Below are positions 49,275 through 58,581 of a stretch of DNA of 64,000 nucleotides, one piece after another (within the stretch, counting starts at the first letter, position 1; each line of letters starts with the position of its first letter). Under the pieces are notes generated by a model. That model saw nothing but the letters and a program-made list of their open reading frames with translations, was not told where the DNA came from and searched no databases. Origin of the DNA: Vreelandella halophila. GTDB taxonomy: Bacteria; Pseudomonadota; Gammaproteobacteria; Pseudomonadales; Oleiphilaceae. The DNA lies in assembly GCF_019903425.1 (NCBI RefSeq), contig NZ_JACHUZ010000013.1, positions 1,648,168-1,712,167 of the forward strand. Reading direction: 5' to 3'. The position numbers and the translations under genes were made by a program.

Positions 49275-50573
49275 ATGGAACTGAACACCTTCAACGAGGG
49301 CCTGCTCGAATTTCTGGGGCAGTCCCCAACGCCCTGGCATGCCGTAGACAACATGGCCGGGATGCTCGAAGCGGCCGGATTCCAGCGCCTGGACGAGGGC
49401 GAGCCCTGGTCGCTGGAGGCCGGGCAGGGCTATTACGTGGTGCGCAATGGGTCGGCGCTCGTGGCTTTCCACACCGGGCGGCGATCGCCGGTGGAGGCCG
49501 GCTGGCGCATGATGGGCGCACACACGGACAGCCCCTGCCTGCGCGTCAAACCCAACCCCGAGATCCGCCGCAACGGCTGCCTTCAGCTGGGCGTGGAGGT
49601 CTATGGCGGGGCGCTGCTCAATCCCTGGTTCGACCGGGATCTGTCCATGGCGGGGCGGGTGACCTATGAGGACGATCAGGGCCGCAGACGAGACGCCCTG
49701 GTGGACTTCCGCCGGCCCGTGGCGGTGATCCCCTCGCTGGCGATCCATCTGGACCGGGATGCCAACAGCAGCCGCAGCATCAACAGCCAGCAGCACCTGC
49801 CGCCGGTGACCCTGCTCACCGCGGAGCATCCGGACACGGATTTCGCCCAGCTTCTGGCGCAGCAGCTGCGGGCTGACCAGCCGGAGATCAGCCTGCGCCG
49901 GGTGCTGGAGCACGAGATCTGTCTCTACGATACCCAGGCTCCGGCCCGGGTGGGTATGGCCGGGGAGTTCATCACCTCCGCACGGCTGGATAACCTGCTG
50001 AGCTGCTGGCTGGGCGTCCAGTCGCTGCTTGCCTCGGACGGCACCCAGCCAGCCCTGGCGGTGTTCAACGACCATGAGGAAGTGGGCAGCATGACCGCCG
50101 AGGGCGCCCAGGGGCCCCTGCTGGAATCCGTGCTGCAGCGCTGGGTCGAAGGCGAGGACCGGCATCGGGCACTGGCCCGCTCCATGATGATGTCCGTCGA
50201 CAATGCCCATGCCATCCATCCCAATTACCCGGACCACTACGACGACGCCCACGGCCCGGTGATGAATGAGGGGCCGGTGATCAAGATCAACCGTAATCAG
50301 CGTTACGCCAGCAGTACCCGCACCAGTGGCCTTTTCCGGCACCTGAGTGGCGAACTCGGGGTGCCCTGCCAGACTTTCGTGGTGCGTTCCGACATGGGCT
50401 GCGGCAGCACCATTGGCCCCCTGACCGCCGCGGGTATTGGTATCAGTACTCTGGATGTGGGCGTTCCCCAGCTCGCCATGCATTCCATCCGGGAGATGGC
50501 GGGCAACCGTGACGCGCACACGCTCTACCGTGTGCTGCGCCGCTATTTTGAACTGGACAGTCTCTGGGACTGA
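49275..50573 (+). CDS. apeB: M18 family aminopeptidase
   Basis: A 432-residue zinc metallopeptidase removing acidic N-terminal residues. The metal-binding MGAHTDSPCLRVKP, HEEVGSMTAEG and SVDNAHAIHPNYPD motifs and the C-terminal DMGCGSTIGPLTAAGIG and HSIREMAG are all present, matching aspartyl aminopeptidase/ApeB. Cytoplasmic. The start MELNTFNEGLLEFLGQSPTPWHA is typical. It is followed 11 bp later by the dehalogenase, probably co-transcribed. Confidence 0.95.
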   Translation: MELNTFNEGLLEFLGQSPTPWHAVDNMAGMLEAAGFQRLDEGEPWSLEAGQGYYVVRNGSALVAFHTGRRSPVEAGWRMMGAHTDSPCLRVKPNPEIRRNGCLQLGVEVYGGALLNPWFDRDLSMAGRVTYEDDQGRRRDALVDFRRPVAVIPSLAIHLDRDANSSRSINSQQHLPPVTLLTAEHPDTDFAQLLAQQLRADQPEISLRRVLEHEICLYDTQAPARVGMAGEFITSARLDNLLSCWLGVQSLLASDGTQPALAVFNDHEEVGSMTAEGAQGPLLESVLQRWVEGEDRHRALARSMMMSVDNAHAIHPNYPDHYDDAHGPVMNEGPVIKINRNQRYASSTRTSGLFRHLSGELGVPCQTFVVRSDMGCGSTIGPLTAAGIGISTLDVGVPQLAMHSIREMAGNRDAHTLYRVLRRYFELDSLWD

Positions 50574-50584
50574 GTGAGGCAACG

Positions 50585-51247
50585 ATGGCATTGACGCTGG
50601 CATTTGATGTCTACGGAACCCTGGTGGATCCCTCCGGCATGGTGGTGCATCTGAGACAGGATGCAGGGGACGCGGCGGATGCCGTCAGCCGGCTCTGGCG
50701 GGAGAAGCAGGTTGAGTACGCCTTCCGGCGTGGCCTGATGCGCTGCTACAAGGATTTCGGGACCTGCACCCGGCAGGCGCTGCAGACCGCGTTCCGCGTT
50801 CACGGCCTGAGCCTGGACAGCGAGCGCGAGGACGCCCTGATCCAGTCCTTCCTGGAACTGCCGGCGTTTCCGGATGCGCAGGAAGGGCTCCGGGCCGTGG
50901 CTGGATACCGGCGGTTCGCGTTCTCGAACGGCACCTATCCGGCGCTCGAGAAAGTACTCGGGCACAATGGGCTGCGCGAGCATCTTGAGGGGCTGGTTTC
51001 CGTGGACGATATCCGAAGCTTCAAGCCGGATCCGGCGGTGTATGCCTATGCGCGCCGGGCCACGGGGGCATTCGAGGCGCCACTGTGCCTGGTCTCCAGC
51101 AACAGCTGGGACGTGATCGGGGCCCGTTCCGCCGGACTGATGGCGATCTGGGTGAAGCGTGAGCCGGGTATGGTCTTCGAGGACTGGGGCTTTGAGCCCA
51201 ATGCGGTCATAGGGGATCTGACCGAGCTGCCCGGAGTACTGGGCTGA
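50585..51247 (+). CDS. (S)-2-haloacid dehalogenase-type HAD hydrolase
   Basis: A 220-residue HAD-superfamily enzyme of the type II haloacid dehalogenase group: nucleophile D8 in FDVYGTLVD, FSNGTY for motif II, KPDPAVY for the lysine motif and SSNSWDVIGARSAG for motif III, close to L-2-haloacid dehalogenases. These hydrolyse short 2-haloalkanoates, although many natural members have other substrates. It ends next to tRNA-Asn. Confidence 0.88.
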   Translation: MALTLAFDVYGTLVDPSGMVVHLRQDAGDAADAVSRLWREKQVEYAFRRGLMRCYKDFGTCTRQALQTAFRVHGLSLDSEREDALIQSFLELPAFPDAQEGLRAVAGYRRFAFSNGTYPALEKVLGHNGLREHLEGLVSVDDIRSFKPDPAVYAYARRATGAFEAPLCLVSSNSWDVIGARSAGLMAIWVKREPGMVFEDWGFEPNAVIGDLTELPGVLG

Positions 51248-51251
51248 AGAT

Positions 51252-51327
51252 TGGCTCCCCGAGCTGGGCTCGAACCAGCGACAACCTGATTAACAGTCAG
51301 GTGCTCTACCAACTGAGCTATCGGGGA
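51252..51327 (-). tRNA. tRNA-Asn(GUU), copy 2
   Basis: A 76 nt tRNA with anticodon GUU and encoded CCA, identical to the copy at 39447-39522 and in the same orientation. It lies just after the lipase-foldase gene in the direction of transcription. Confidence 0.97.
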
Positions 51328-51347
51328 GCAGCAGGAGAGGGCGAATA

Positions 51348-52385
51348 CTACCCATCCTGGCGTGAGGCGTCAATCCGCGACAGTGCCCGGGCGCGGCGGC
51401 GCTCCGCCTCCGAATCGAAATGCTCCGAACGCAGCTTCTCCAGTACATTGCGCCGGTCAGCCCGGGTCAGGTTGTCATTGTCCTGGATGCGCTGCTTCCG
51501 CTGCCGGTAGCGTTCCAGCCTGCGTTGCCACTGTGCGCGCTGATCGTCCAGTTCCGCCAACTGATCGGCCGCTTCGGCACCAAGTTCCCGTGTGCGCAGG
51601 GCATGGATTTCCGCATCACTGGCGCCTTCCTCGCGCATCCGGCGCGTTTTTTCCCGCAGGTTGGTATAGGTTCGTGAGCGCTCCCGCACCTGCTGTGCGT
51701 ATTCCGGCAGATTCTCCTCAAGCTCCAGAATGCGTTCACGCTTCTCGTCGGTGCTGAGGTCCGGGTTGGACTGGATCCGCTGGCGGGCCAGCTGGTTCTC
51801 GATACGTCGCTGTTCGCGCCCGAAAAAGCCCTCGGCCATGGCCTCGCCCAGGTGGCTGCGGCGCAGTTGCTTCAGGTCCTTCAGCACGTTCCTCATCCGC
51901 TCGGGGCTTGCTTCGCCCATGCGGGTTTCCAGGTTGGCCGCAGCTTTCCGGTAGTCCAGGTAGCGATTGAGGGTGTCAATGACGTCCTGGCGGATGGTTT
52001 CCGGAACGTCCTTCTCTCTCATGGCCTGGCGCATGCGCTCCCGCATTGCGGCTTCGTCCTCGGGGGATTGGGTCAGACCGATGAAAAAGTCCATGAATCG
52101 GCGCAGATCCCGGTCGTACACCAGGTTGCCGTTCATATCCACGCGGATGGCGCCGTCAATGGCAATGCCCTCCACCGTCTCATCCAGGGGCAGCTCCCGG
52201 GGTGCGGTTTCAGTGGGCTTGCGGTTGCCGTCCACCTCCGGCTCTGGGTTTGAGGGTTGCAGGGTTGTTACCGACCCCTCCGGGGAAGGCGCTTCGGGGC
52301 TTTCCGGGGACAGAAGGTAAAGGCTGAAAACGAACGTGATAGTGCCGGCGATTGCGCCGGGCCAAAGTCCATGCTTGATGCCCAT
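51348..52385 (-). CDS. lifO: Lipase-specific foldase (lipase secretion chaperone)
   Basis: A 345-residue membrane-anchored periplasmic chaperone. An N-terminal helix (about 8-25) is followed by a Pro/Glu/Ser-rich linker and a long alpha-helical, highly charged body (about 70-335). The family's signature after the linker is seen as RDLRRFMDFFIGLTQSPED, a variant of RxxFDY. Foldases fold the cognate lipase before type II secretion. It lies 60 bp downstream of the lipase on the same strand, the typical lipA-lifO operon. Confidence 0.92.
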   Translation of the reverse strand: MGIKHGLWPGAIAGTITFVFSLYLLSPESPEAPSPEGSVTTLQPSNPEPEVDGNRKPTETAPRELPLDETVEGIAIDGAIRVDMNGNLVYDRDLRRFMDFFIGLTQSPEDEAAMRERMRQAMREKDVPETIRQDVIDTLNRYLDYRKAAANLETRMGEASPERMRNVLKDLKQLRRSHLGEAMAEGFFGREQRRIENQLARQRIQSNPDLSTDEKRERILELEENLPEYAQQVRERSRTYTNLREKTRRMREEGASDAEIHALRTRELGAEAADQLAELDDQRAQWQRRLERYRQRKQRIQDNDNLTRADRRNVLEKLRSEHFDSEAERRRARALSRIDASRQDG

Positions 52386-52403
52386 GTCAGAGTACTCCGG
52401 TAA

Positions 52404-52426
52404 CCCCGGCCCGTTACAGGCCGGGG
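52404..52426 (-). other. Hairpin between lipase and foldase genes
   Basis: CCCCGGCC (52404-52411) and GGCCGGGG (52419-52426) form a perfect 8 bp stem with a 7 nt loop in the 60 bp gap. No T tract follows on the minus strand, so it is more likely a stability or partial-readthrough element that lowers foldase relative to lipase. Confidence 0.5.
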
Positions 52427-52445
52427 TGTGCTCTGGAAGGCAGGA

Positions 52446-53393
52446 TCAGAGTCCGGCCTGCTTGAGTCGGTTGGCCTGCTGGCGATACAGCTCGACCGGA
52501 TCCGCCGCGTTGCGCGAGGTCATGCCGAACAGGTGATTCACCGTGTCCAGGTGGTTGAGGTCATACCCCACGCTGATCACCTCACCCAGCTTCATGCTGC
52601 AGGCCGGCACCAGACCGTCATTGGGCTCGTCGATCAGGGTGCCGGTTGCGGCCAGGAGGGGGTCACTGACGTCGGCCAGGTTCGTCTTGATCACGTCGCC
52701 GCCCCAGGAGTAATAACGGACTCCGTTCACTTCGCCGGCGCCGTCATTGCCGCAGTACTCGGATGGAACCCCTGCCGGGAAGTCCTGGTTGAAGGCAACG
52801 CTGCCATCCGTGGTCAGTGATTCAATGGCCGCGCCGGTGTCCTGTGGCAGGCCGCCACCGGAGGCTCCGTCCACGATGCTGAATACAATGTCACCGAGCC
52901 CATCCAGCTCGCCGCTGGCCATGTCATCCGCGACGGGCGTACCCCAGTTCACGCCACTGACACTGGAGGCCGAGGCGACCAGGTCCGGCGCAACGCCGGC
53001 TACGTAGCGGACCGTTGGACCACCGTGACTGTGGCCGATCAGGTTCACTTTCCCGGCATCCGTGGTAGCGACAATCTCCTGGACCTGGGCCAGGAGCTGT
53101 TCACCGCGCACCTCGGTGGAATTCGCGGCCGAGACCTGGGGGACGTAGACGTCGGCGCCGTCTTCCGCCAGTGCGCCCGGAACACCGTTGAAGTAGTCGA
53201 CGAACCCGAAAAGCTCATCGAAACCGGAGAGCCCATGCACGAGAACGATGGGGTATTCGGTTTCAGTGTAGCCCTGGTCATCACCCCAGCTGAAGAGACT
53301 GTCGAGGAAGCCAGCGCTTGCGCTGTGGGCGCCGAGGGTCAGGGCGAGAGCCGTGCCCGTGAAGACCGTTGCGGTCTGTTTCCGGAAGGTCAT
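52446..53393 (-). CDS. lipA: Secreted triacylglycerol lipase (family I.1/I.2)
   Basis: A 315-residue extracellular lipase. A Sec signal peptide (to about ASA, residue 27) is followed by PIVLVHGLSGFDE (oxyanion hole), the nucleophile S122 in GHSHGG, acid D259 in NDGLV and H281 in LNHLDTVNH, matching Pseudomonas lipases. Cys214 and Cys265 fit the conserved disulfide, and the Asp near H281 fits the calcium site. It needs the downstream foldase and probably type II secretion. Start MTFRKQT is clear. Confidence 0.95.
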   Translation of the reverse strand: MTFRKQTATVFTGTALALTLGAHSASAGFLDSLFSWGDDQGYTETEYPIVLVHGLSGFDELFGFVDYFNGVPGALAEDGADVYVPQVSAANSTEVRGEQLLAQVQEIVATTDAGKVNLIGHSHGGPTVRYVAGVAPDLVASASSVSGVNWGTPVADDMASGELDGLGDIVFSIVDGASGGGLPQDTGAAIESLTTDGSVAFNQDFPAGVPSEYCGNDGAGEVNGVRYYSWGGDVIKTNLADVSDPLLAATGTLIDEPNDGLVPACSMKLGEVISVGYDLNHLDTVNHLFGMTSRNAADPVELYRQQANRLKQAGL

Positions 53394-53634
53394 ATCGATT
53401 TCCTTTTGTTGTTTGTCGAATAACCATTCAGGGGGCGTGTACTATCGCCAGCACGCCTTGTCCAGATTTCATCCAAGCACAAGGAGAAGAGGAAGGGCAG
53501 TGCTCTTTGTGGAATCGTGTTATCTGAACTGGTAAAAATGCGGAGCATTATGTAACCCGGTGACATGGATCACAGGCCCAGACGGATCAAAAGCACTTCC
53601 TGAGGGACCGGGCGAGTCGATACACTCGCTTCCC

Positions 53635-54612
53635 ATGACGCAGAAAAACCGCAGCAACGAGCAGTTCCAGCCTCCGGTGTGGCTCCGCAATCCCCATCTG
53701 CAGACCGTCTGGCCCACGCTCTTCCGCCGGATCGACTTTGTGCCGGATACCACAGAGCGCCTGGAGACGCCGGACGACGATTTCCTGGATCTTGACTGGT
53801 ACCAGCGCGGCAACGGGCGGCTGCTGGTCCTCAGCCATGGACTGGAGGGCTACAGCCGCCGCCCCTACATGCTGGGCATGGTGCAGGCGGCGTTGGCCAG
53901 CGGCTGGGATGTGCTGGCCTGGAACTTCCGCTCCTGCAGCGGCGAGATGAACCGCCAGCCGTGCTTCTATCACAGCGGTTCCAGCGACGACCTCTCGCTG
54001 GTGGTGGAGCGGGCGCTGGCTGAGTCGCCGGCCTATGACAGCATCGCGCTGGGCGGTTTCAGCATGGGCGGTAACGTCACCCTGGTCTACCTGGGGGAGC
54101 GTGGGGCATCACTGGATCCCCGCATCCGGGGTGCCGCGGTCTTCTCGGTGCCGTGCGATCTGGCAGGCAGCGCCCGGGAACTGGCCAAGCCCGCCAACCG
54201 CTTCTACATGAGCCGTTTCATGGATGAGCTGCGGGTCAAGGTCCGGGCCAAGCATGAGCTCTATCCCGATCTCATCCCCCTGGAGGGGCTCGACCGCATG
54301 AAAACCTTTGCGGAGTACGACGACCAGTACACCGCGCCACTGCACGGCTTCCGGGACGCCGAGGACTACTGGTACCGCTGCTCCAGCACCCGCTTCCTGG
54401 GGGGCATCCGGGTGCCGGCGCTGATCGTCAACGCGGCGGATGATCCCTTTCTGAGCCCCGGCAGCTACCCCCACGCGGAGGTGATGGACAACCGCCGGAT
54501 CCGGCTGGAAGTTCCCCGTTACGGCGGCCATGTGGGCTTTGTGGGGGATGAGCGCAACGGGCATTACTGGTCCGAGTGGCGGGCGATGCGGTTCCTGGAG
54601 TCCCTGGACTAG
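53635..54612 (+). CDS. YheT-family alpha/beta hydrolase
   Basis: A 325-residue cytoplasmic hydrolase of the YheT/EMB8 family. WLRNPHLQTVWPTL is the family N-terminal motif; SHGLEGYSRRPYM provides the oxyanion region, S143 in GGFSMGGN is the nucleophile, D in NAADDPFL and H in YGGHVGF complete the triad. Substrate is unknown in general. The ATG at 53635 is chosen by alignment; the frame is open 25 codons upstream. It overlaps the end of tesA by 4 bp, tail to tail. Confidence 0.9.
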   Translation: MTQKNRSNEQFQPPVWLRNPHLQTVWPTLFRRIDFVPDTTERLETPDDDFLDLDWYQRGNGRLLVLSHGLEGYSRRPYMLGMVQAALASGWDVLAWNFRSCSGEMNRQPCFYHSGSSDDLSLVVERALAESPAYDSIALGGFSMGGNVTLVYLGERGASLDPRIRGAAVFSVPCDLAGSARELAKPANRFYMSRFMDELRVKVRAKHELYPDLIPLEGLDRMKTFAEYDDQYTAPLHGFRDAEDYWYRCSSTRFLGGIRVPALIVNAADDPFLSPGSYPHAEVMDNRRIRLEVPRYGGHVGFVGDERNGHYWSEWRAMRFLESLD

Positions 54613-55301
54613 TCCGTTTCCGCCAGCAGCGGCTGTAGTGCCTCCCACACACGGTCCCGGATAAGAGGCTGGGCTTTGGTAGTGGGGTGGATGCCGTCGT
54701 CCTGCATCATGCCTTCCTTGTTGTGGATGCCCTCAAGCAGGAAGGGGATAAAGGCCAGATCCTTCTTTTCCGCGAGATTCCGGTACTGCTGGCGGAACGC
54801 ATCCGTATAGGTGCGCCCGTAGTTCGGGGGAATCTCAATGCCAACCAGCAATACCCTGGCGCCCTCGTCCCGGATGCGCTCGACCATGGCTGTGAGATTG
54901 GATTGGATGGTGCCCGGATCCTTGCCGCGCAGTCCGTCGTTGCCTCCGAGTTCCAGGATGACCAGTTCCGGGAATTGGGCTTCCAGCATCCGCTCGATCC
55001 GGCGCAGCCCGCCATCGGTGGTTTCACCGCTGATGCTGGCATTGACCACCTCCCATTCCGGTGCCTCCTGCGCCATGCGCTCTTCCAGCAGGCTGACCCA
55101 GCCGTCCTCCTCGGCGATGCCGTAGGCGGCACTCAGGCTGTCGCCGTAGACCACCAGGGTGTTCGCCGGGGCCGCTGCGGGGAGCAGCAGGATGAAGAGG
55201 CCAAGCGCGAGGGCGAACGCGAATGAACCGGAAAGGCTGCGATGCGTATTCCCTGAGGGTGTACCACGATGGGCGTGGCGATTAGGATTCACTGCTGTCA
55301 T
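54609..55301 (-). CDS. tesA: TesA-type GDSL arylesterase / thioesterase I
   Basis: A periplasmic SGNH hydrolase of about 230 residues. After a hydrophobic export segment come block I VVYGDSLSAAYGI (Ser nucleophile), ISGETTDGG, LELGGNDGLRG (block III Asn) and DDGIHPTTKAQP (Asp/His). TesA/Lysophospholipase L1 cleaves acyl-CoA, aryl esters and lysophospholipids. The start is uncertain: ATG 55301 gives a long n-region before the signal helix, and an internal GTG is possible. It is divergent from the YbbA gene, as in E. coli. Confidence 0.92.
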   Translation of the reverse strand: MTAVNPNRHAHRGTPSGNTHRSLSGSFAFALALGLFILLLPAAAPANTLVVYGDSLSAAYGIAEEDGWVSLLEERMAQEAPEWEVVNASISGETTDGGLRRIERMLEAQFPELVILELGGNDGLRGKDPGTIQSNLTAMVERIRDEGARVLLVGIEIPPNYGRTYTDAFRQQYRNLAEKKDLAFIPFLLEGIHNKEGMMQDDGIHPTTKAQPLIRDRVWEALQPLLAETD

Positions 55302-55321
55302 AGACCAACCGGAGACCATGG

Positions 55322-56023
55322 GTGAGTGAGGCAACTGACGCAATCATAAGGGCACAGGACCTGAGTCACCAGGTGCAAGTGGGGGAGGAGACACTGACCC
55401 TGCTGAGTGACATCAACCTCAGCGTGGCCGCCGGGGAGTCGGTGGCCATCCTGGGCCGCTCCGGTTCGGGCAAGACCACGCTGCTCGGGCTCCTGGCGGG
55501 GCTGGACCTGCCCACCGCCGGAACCGTGGACCTGGCCGGTGAGCGCATCAGCGCCATGGACGAGGACAGCCGTGCCCGCCACCGTGCCAACCGGGTGGGC
55601 TTCGTGTTCCAGTCCTTCCAGTTGCTGCCTACCCTGAGCGCGCTGGAAAACGTTCTGCTGCCGCTGGAACTCGGTGATGTGCGCGATGCCTCGGACCGGG
55701 CAAGGGAGCTGCTTGAGCGCGTGGGGCTGGGCGAGCGCCTAGGGCACACGCCCCGGCAGCTCTCCGGGGGTGAGCAGCAGCGGGTTGCCATAGCCAGGGC
55801 CTTTGCCGCCAACCCGGCGGTACTGTTCGCCGATGAGCCCACGGGCAACCTGGACACGACCACTGGCCAGCAGATTGCGGACCTGCTGATGGCGCTCAAC
55901 GCCGAGCAGGGCACCACCCTGGTGCTGGTGACCCACGACGAGGAGCTGGCCGGGCGCTGTGACCGCCGCATCCGCATGGACGGCGGCAGGCTGCTCGACG
56001 CCACCACGGAGCCCTCCTCATGA
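55322..56023 (+). CDS. ybbA: ABC transporter ATPase YbbA
   Basis: A 233-residue ATP-binding subunit of the LolD/MacB type. Walker A GRSGSGKT is at 45-52, signature LSGGEQQR and Walker B FADEPTGNLD follow. It pairs with the FtsX-type permease next to it (4 bp overlap). Beside tesA this is the ybbA-ybbP module of E. coli, thought to work on outer-envelope lipids or lipoproteins. The start is GTG at 55322 after GGAG. Confidence 0.93.
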   Translation: MSEATDAIIRAQDLSHQVQVGEETLTLLSDINLSVAAGESVAILGRSGSGKTTLLGLLAGLDLPTAGTVDLAGERISAMDEDSRARHRANRVGFVFQSFQLLPTLSALENVLLPLELGDVRDASDRARELLERVGLGERLGHTPRQLSGGEQQRVAIARAFAANPAVLFADEPTGNLDTTTGQQIADLLMALNAEQGTTLVLVTHDEELAGRCDRRIRMDGGRLLDATTEPSS

Positions 56024-58506
56024 GCGGTCTTCACCGGCTCGGGTGGCTCTCGCGGCGGGACTGGCGCCAGCGGGATGTGCGGGTGATGCTGGCCTCGCTC
56101 ATGGTAGCCGTGGGGATCGTGGCGACCATCGGGCTGTTCGCCGACCACCTGCAGCGCACCATCATGAGCTCCGCCACCGGGTTCCTGGCCGCGGATCGCC
56201 AGCTGGCGTCTTCCCATCCACTGCCTGATGAATTCCGGAACGAGGCGGAGAGCCGGGGGCTGGCCACCGCGCGCCAGATCTCGTTTGCCACCATGCTCCA
56301 GGGTGGGGACGGCATGGAACTGGTGCGCGTACGGGCCGTGGATGGCGACTACCCCCTGCGGGGCGAGGTCGAGATGCAGGACGCGCCCGGCGAACCAAGG
56401 CGGATGGTGGATCATGGCCCGGAGCAGGGCGGGATATGGGTGAATTCGCGCCTTCTGAGACTCCTGGATGTTGAACCCGGTGATCGCGTTGGTGTTGGCG
56501 AGGTGCGGTTGCGCATCACTGGCGTTCTGGTGCGTTCCCCGGATGCGGGGTTCGACCTGGCCGCCCTGGCGCCCCGGGTGATGATGCACCATGCGGATGT
56601 GGAGGCGGCCGGCGTGGTACAGCCGGGCAGCCGTGTGACCTACCGGGATCTGTATGCCGGTCCGGAGTCGGATCTGAACGCCTTCCATGAATGGCTCAAG
56701 CCCAGGCTCAGTGAAGGCCAGCGCTGGCGCAGTGTGGAGGATGGCCAAGCCGGTGTTTCGGACGCCCTGGACCGGGCGGAACGCTTCCTGCTGCTCGGGG
56801 GCAGCCTGGCTGTACTTCTTGCCGCTGTGGCGGTGGCTGTTGCCAGCCGCCAGTATGCCCTGGGCCAGCGCGATACCGTGGCCCTGCTCAAGACCCTGGG
56901 GCTGGACGGGCGCACCATCGGCCGTCTTTACCTGCTGCGCCTGGGCCTCTGGGGCATTGTCGGCACGGGCCTCGGCCTGTTGCTCGCACTGCCGCTGTTC
57001 GCGGTTCTGGCCCACATCGCCAACCGCTTCCTGGAGGATCCGGTGGCCTGGCAGATCAGTCCGGCCGCGCTGCTGCCAGCGCTGGTCACCGCTTTCGTAG
57101 CGCTGTTCGCCTTTGCCTGGCCGCCCATCCGGCGCCTGCGCCGTGTCACCGCCATGCAGGTGCTGCGGGCCGCGCCCGGTGAGCATGGGCGCTGGGTGTT
57201 TCTGGATCTGCTGATCGCGGTGGTGGCCATCTTCGGGCTGCTCTGGTTCTACAGCGGCGAGGTCTGGCTGGTGCTGGCGCTGCTGGGCGGACTGGCTGCG
57301 CTACTGGCGGTTCTCACGCTGCTGTCCGCGGGCATCGTCAGTGTCCTCGGGCGTATCCGGGGCGGCAATCGCGCCTGGCGCCTGGCACTGGTGGCACTGT
57401 ACCGCCACCGGCGTTCCGGGCTGGCCCAGATGTCGGTCTTTGCCATGGTCCTTATGCTGGCGGCAACGCTCTTCCTCACACGCTCGGCGCTGCTGGAGGA
57501 CTGGCATCGCCAGCTGCCGGACGATGCGCCCAATCATTTCCTGATCAATATCGCTCCGGAGAAGGTGGACAGCGTCGGTGAATTTCTGGAGGAACACGGC
57601 ATGAGCTTCGAGGCCCTGTACCCCATGGTCCGGGGCCGTCTGGTGCGGATCAACGATGAGCCGGTGCGTCAGGCGGTATCCAAGCATGAGGAGATCGGCG
57701 CACTGAACCGGGATCTGAACCTGACCTGGATGGAAAAGCTGCCCTCGGACAACAGCCTGGAACGCGGCCAGTGGTGGGATGAAACCGGGGGCGAGGGGGT
57801 TTCCGTAGAAGCTGAGCTGTTCGAGGAAATGGGACTCTCAATGGGCGATGAACTGACGTTCCGGATCGGGGGTCAGCAGGTCACCGCGCCGGTACGCAGT
57901 GTTCGCAGCGTGCAGTGGGAAAGTATGCGGCCGAACTTCTTCATGGTCTTCGCGCCCGGGAAGCTGGAAGAGCTGTCCGCCACCTGGCTGACGAGCTTCC
58001 ATCTGGAGGAGGGGCGCAAGGACCTGCTCAACGAGCTGGGCCGGCAGTTCCCGGCGGTATCCATCCTGGAGGTGGATCATTTCATTGAGCGCATCCGGAG
58101 CATCATTGCCCAGGTGACCCGTGCCATGGAGGCGCTGCTCAGCATGATCCTGGTTTCGGCGCTGCTGGTGATGGCGGCCGTGGTCAGTGCCACCCTGGGG
58201 GCGCGTCAGCGCGAAGGGGCCCTGCTGCGGACCCTGGGTGCCCGCAGGGGGCTGCTAGTGGGCAGCAGCATGCTGGAGTTCGCGCTCATGGGGCTGATTG
58301 CGGGCTTTCTCGGGGTGCTGGCGGCGGAGCTGGCGGTCTGGGCGCTGCAGTACCGGCTGTTCGAGGGCAGCTTCCGGCTGCACGCAGAGCTCTGGCTGAT
58401 TCTTCCGGCAGTCAGTGCACTGGTGCTGGCGCTGATGGGGCGGTGGCAGCTGTCACCGGTACTGAACGTCTCGCCCATGCTGCTGTTACGCCGCCTGGAG
58501 GACTGA
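56020..58506 (+). CDS. ybbP: FtsX-family ABC permease YbbP
   Basis: An 828-residue membrane protein with two FtsX-type cassettes: a helix at about 25-45, a periplasmic domain (about 50-240), helices at 250-430, a second periplasmic domain (about 480-690) and a final helix set to 820. It is the permease partner of YbbA. Likely mechanotransmission type, not a true transporter. Location with tesA suggests lipid handling in the envelope. Confidence 0.92.
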   Translation: MSGLHRLGWLSRRDWRQRDVRVMLASLMVAVGIVATIGLFADHLQRTIMSSATGFLAADRQLASSHPLPDEFRNEAESRGLATARQISFATMLQGGDGMELVRVRAVDGDYPLRGEVEMQDAPGEPRRMVDHGPEQGGIWVNSRLLRLLDVEPGDRVGVGEVRLRITGVLVRSPDAGFDLAALAPRVMMHHADVEAAGVVQPGSRVTYRDLYAGPESDLNAFHEWLKPRLSEGQRWRSVEDGQAGVSDALDRAERFLLLGGSLAVLLAAVAVAVASRQYALGQRDTVALLKTLGLDGRTIGRLYLLRLGLWGIVGTGLGLLLALPLFAVLAHIANRFLEDPVAWQISPAALLPALVTAFVALFAFAWPPIRRLRRVTAMQVLRAAPGEHGRWVFLDLLIAVVAIFGLLWFYSGEVWLVLALLGGLAALLAVLTLLSAGIVSVLGRIRGGNRAWRLALVALYRHRRSGLAQMSVFAMVLMLAATLFLTRSALLEDWHRQLPDDAPNHFLINIAPEKVDSVGEFLEEHGMSFEALYPMVRGRLVRINDEPVRQAVSKHEEIGALNRDLNLTWMEKLPSDNSLERGQWWDETGGEGVSVEAELFEEMGLSMGDELTFRIGGQQVTAPVRSVRSVQWESMRPNFFMVFAPGKLEELSATWLTSFHLEEGRKDLLNELGRQFPAVSILEVDHFIERIRSIIAQVTRAMEALLSMILVSALLVMAAVVSATLGARQREGALLRTLGARRGLLVGSSMLEFALMGLIAGFLGVLAAELAVWALQYRLFEGSFRLHAELWLILPAVSALVLALMGRWQLSPVLNVSPMLLLRRLED

Positions 58507-58581
58507 GCCCGTGGAAAAACAGCGGGCGAGCCTGCATACTATCAGGGTTCCTATCCCCAAATTCCCGGAGGGAGAGATTCG

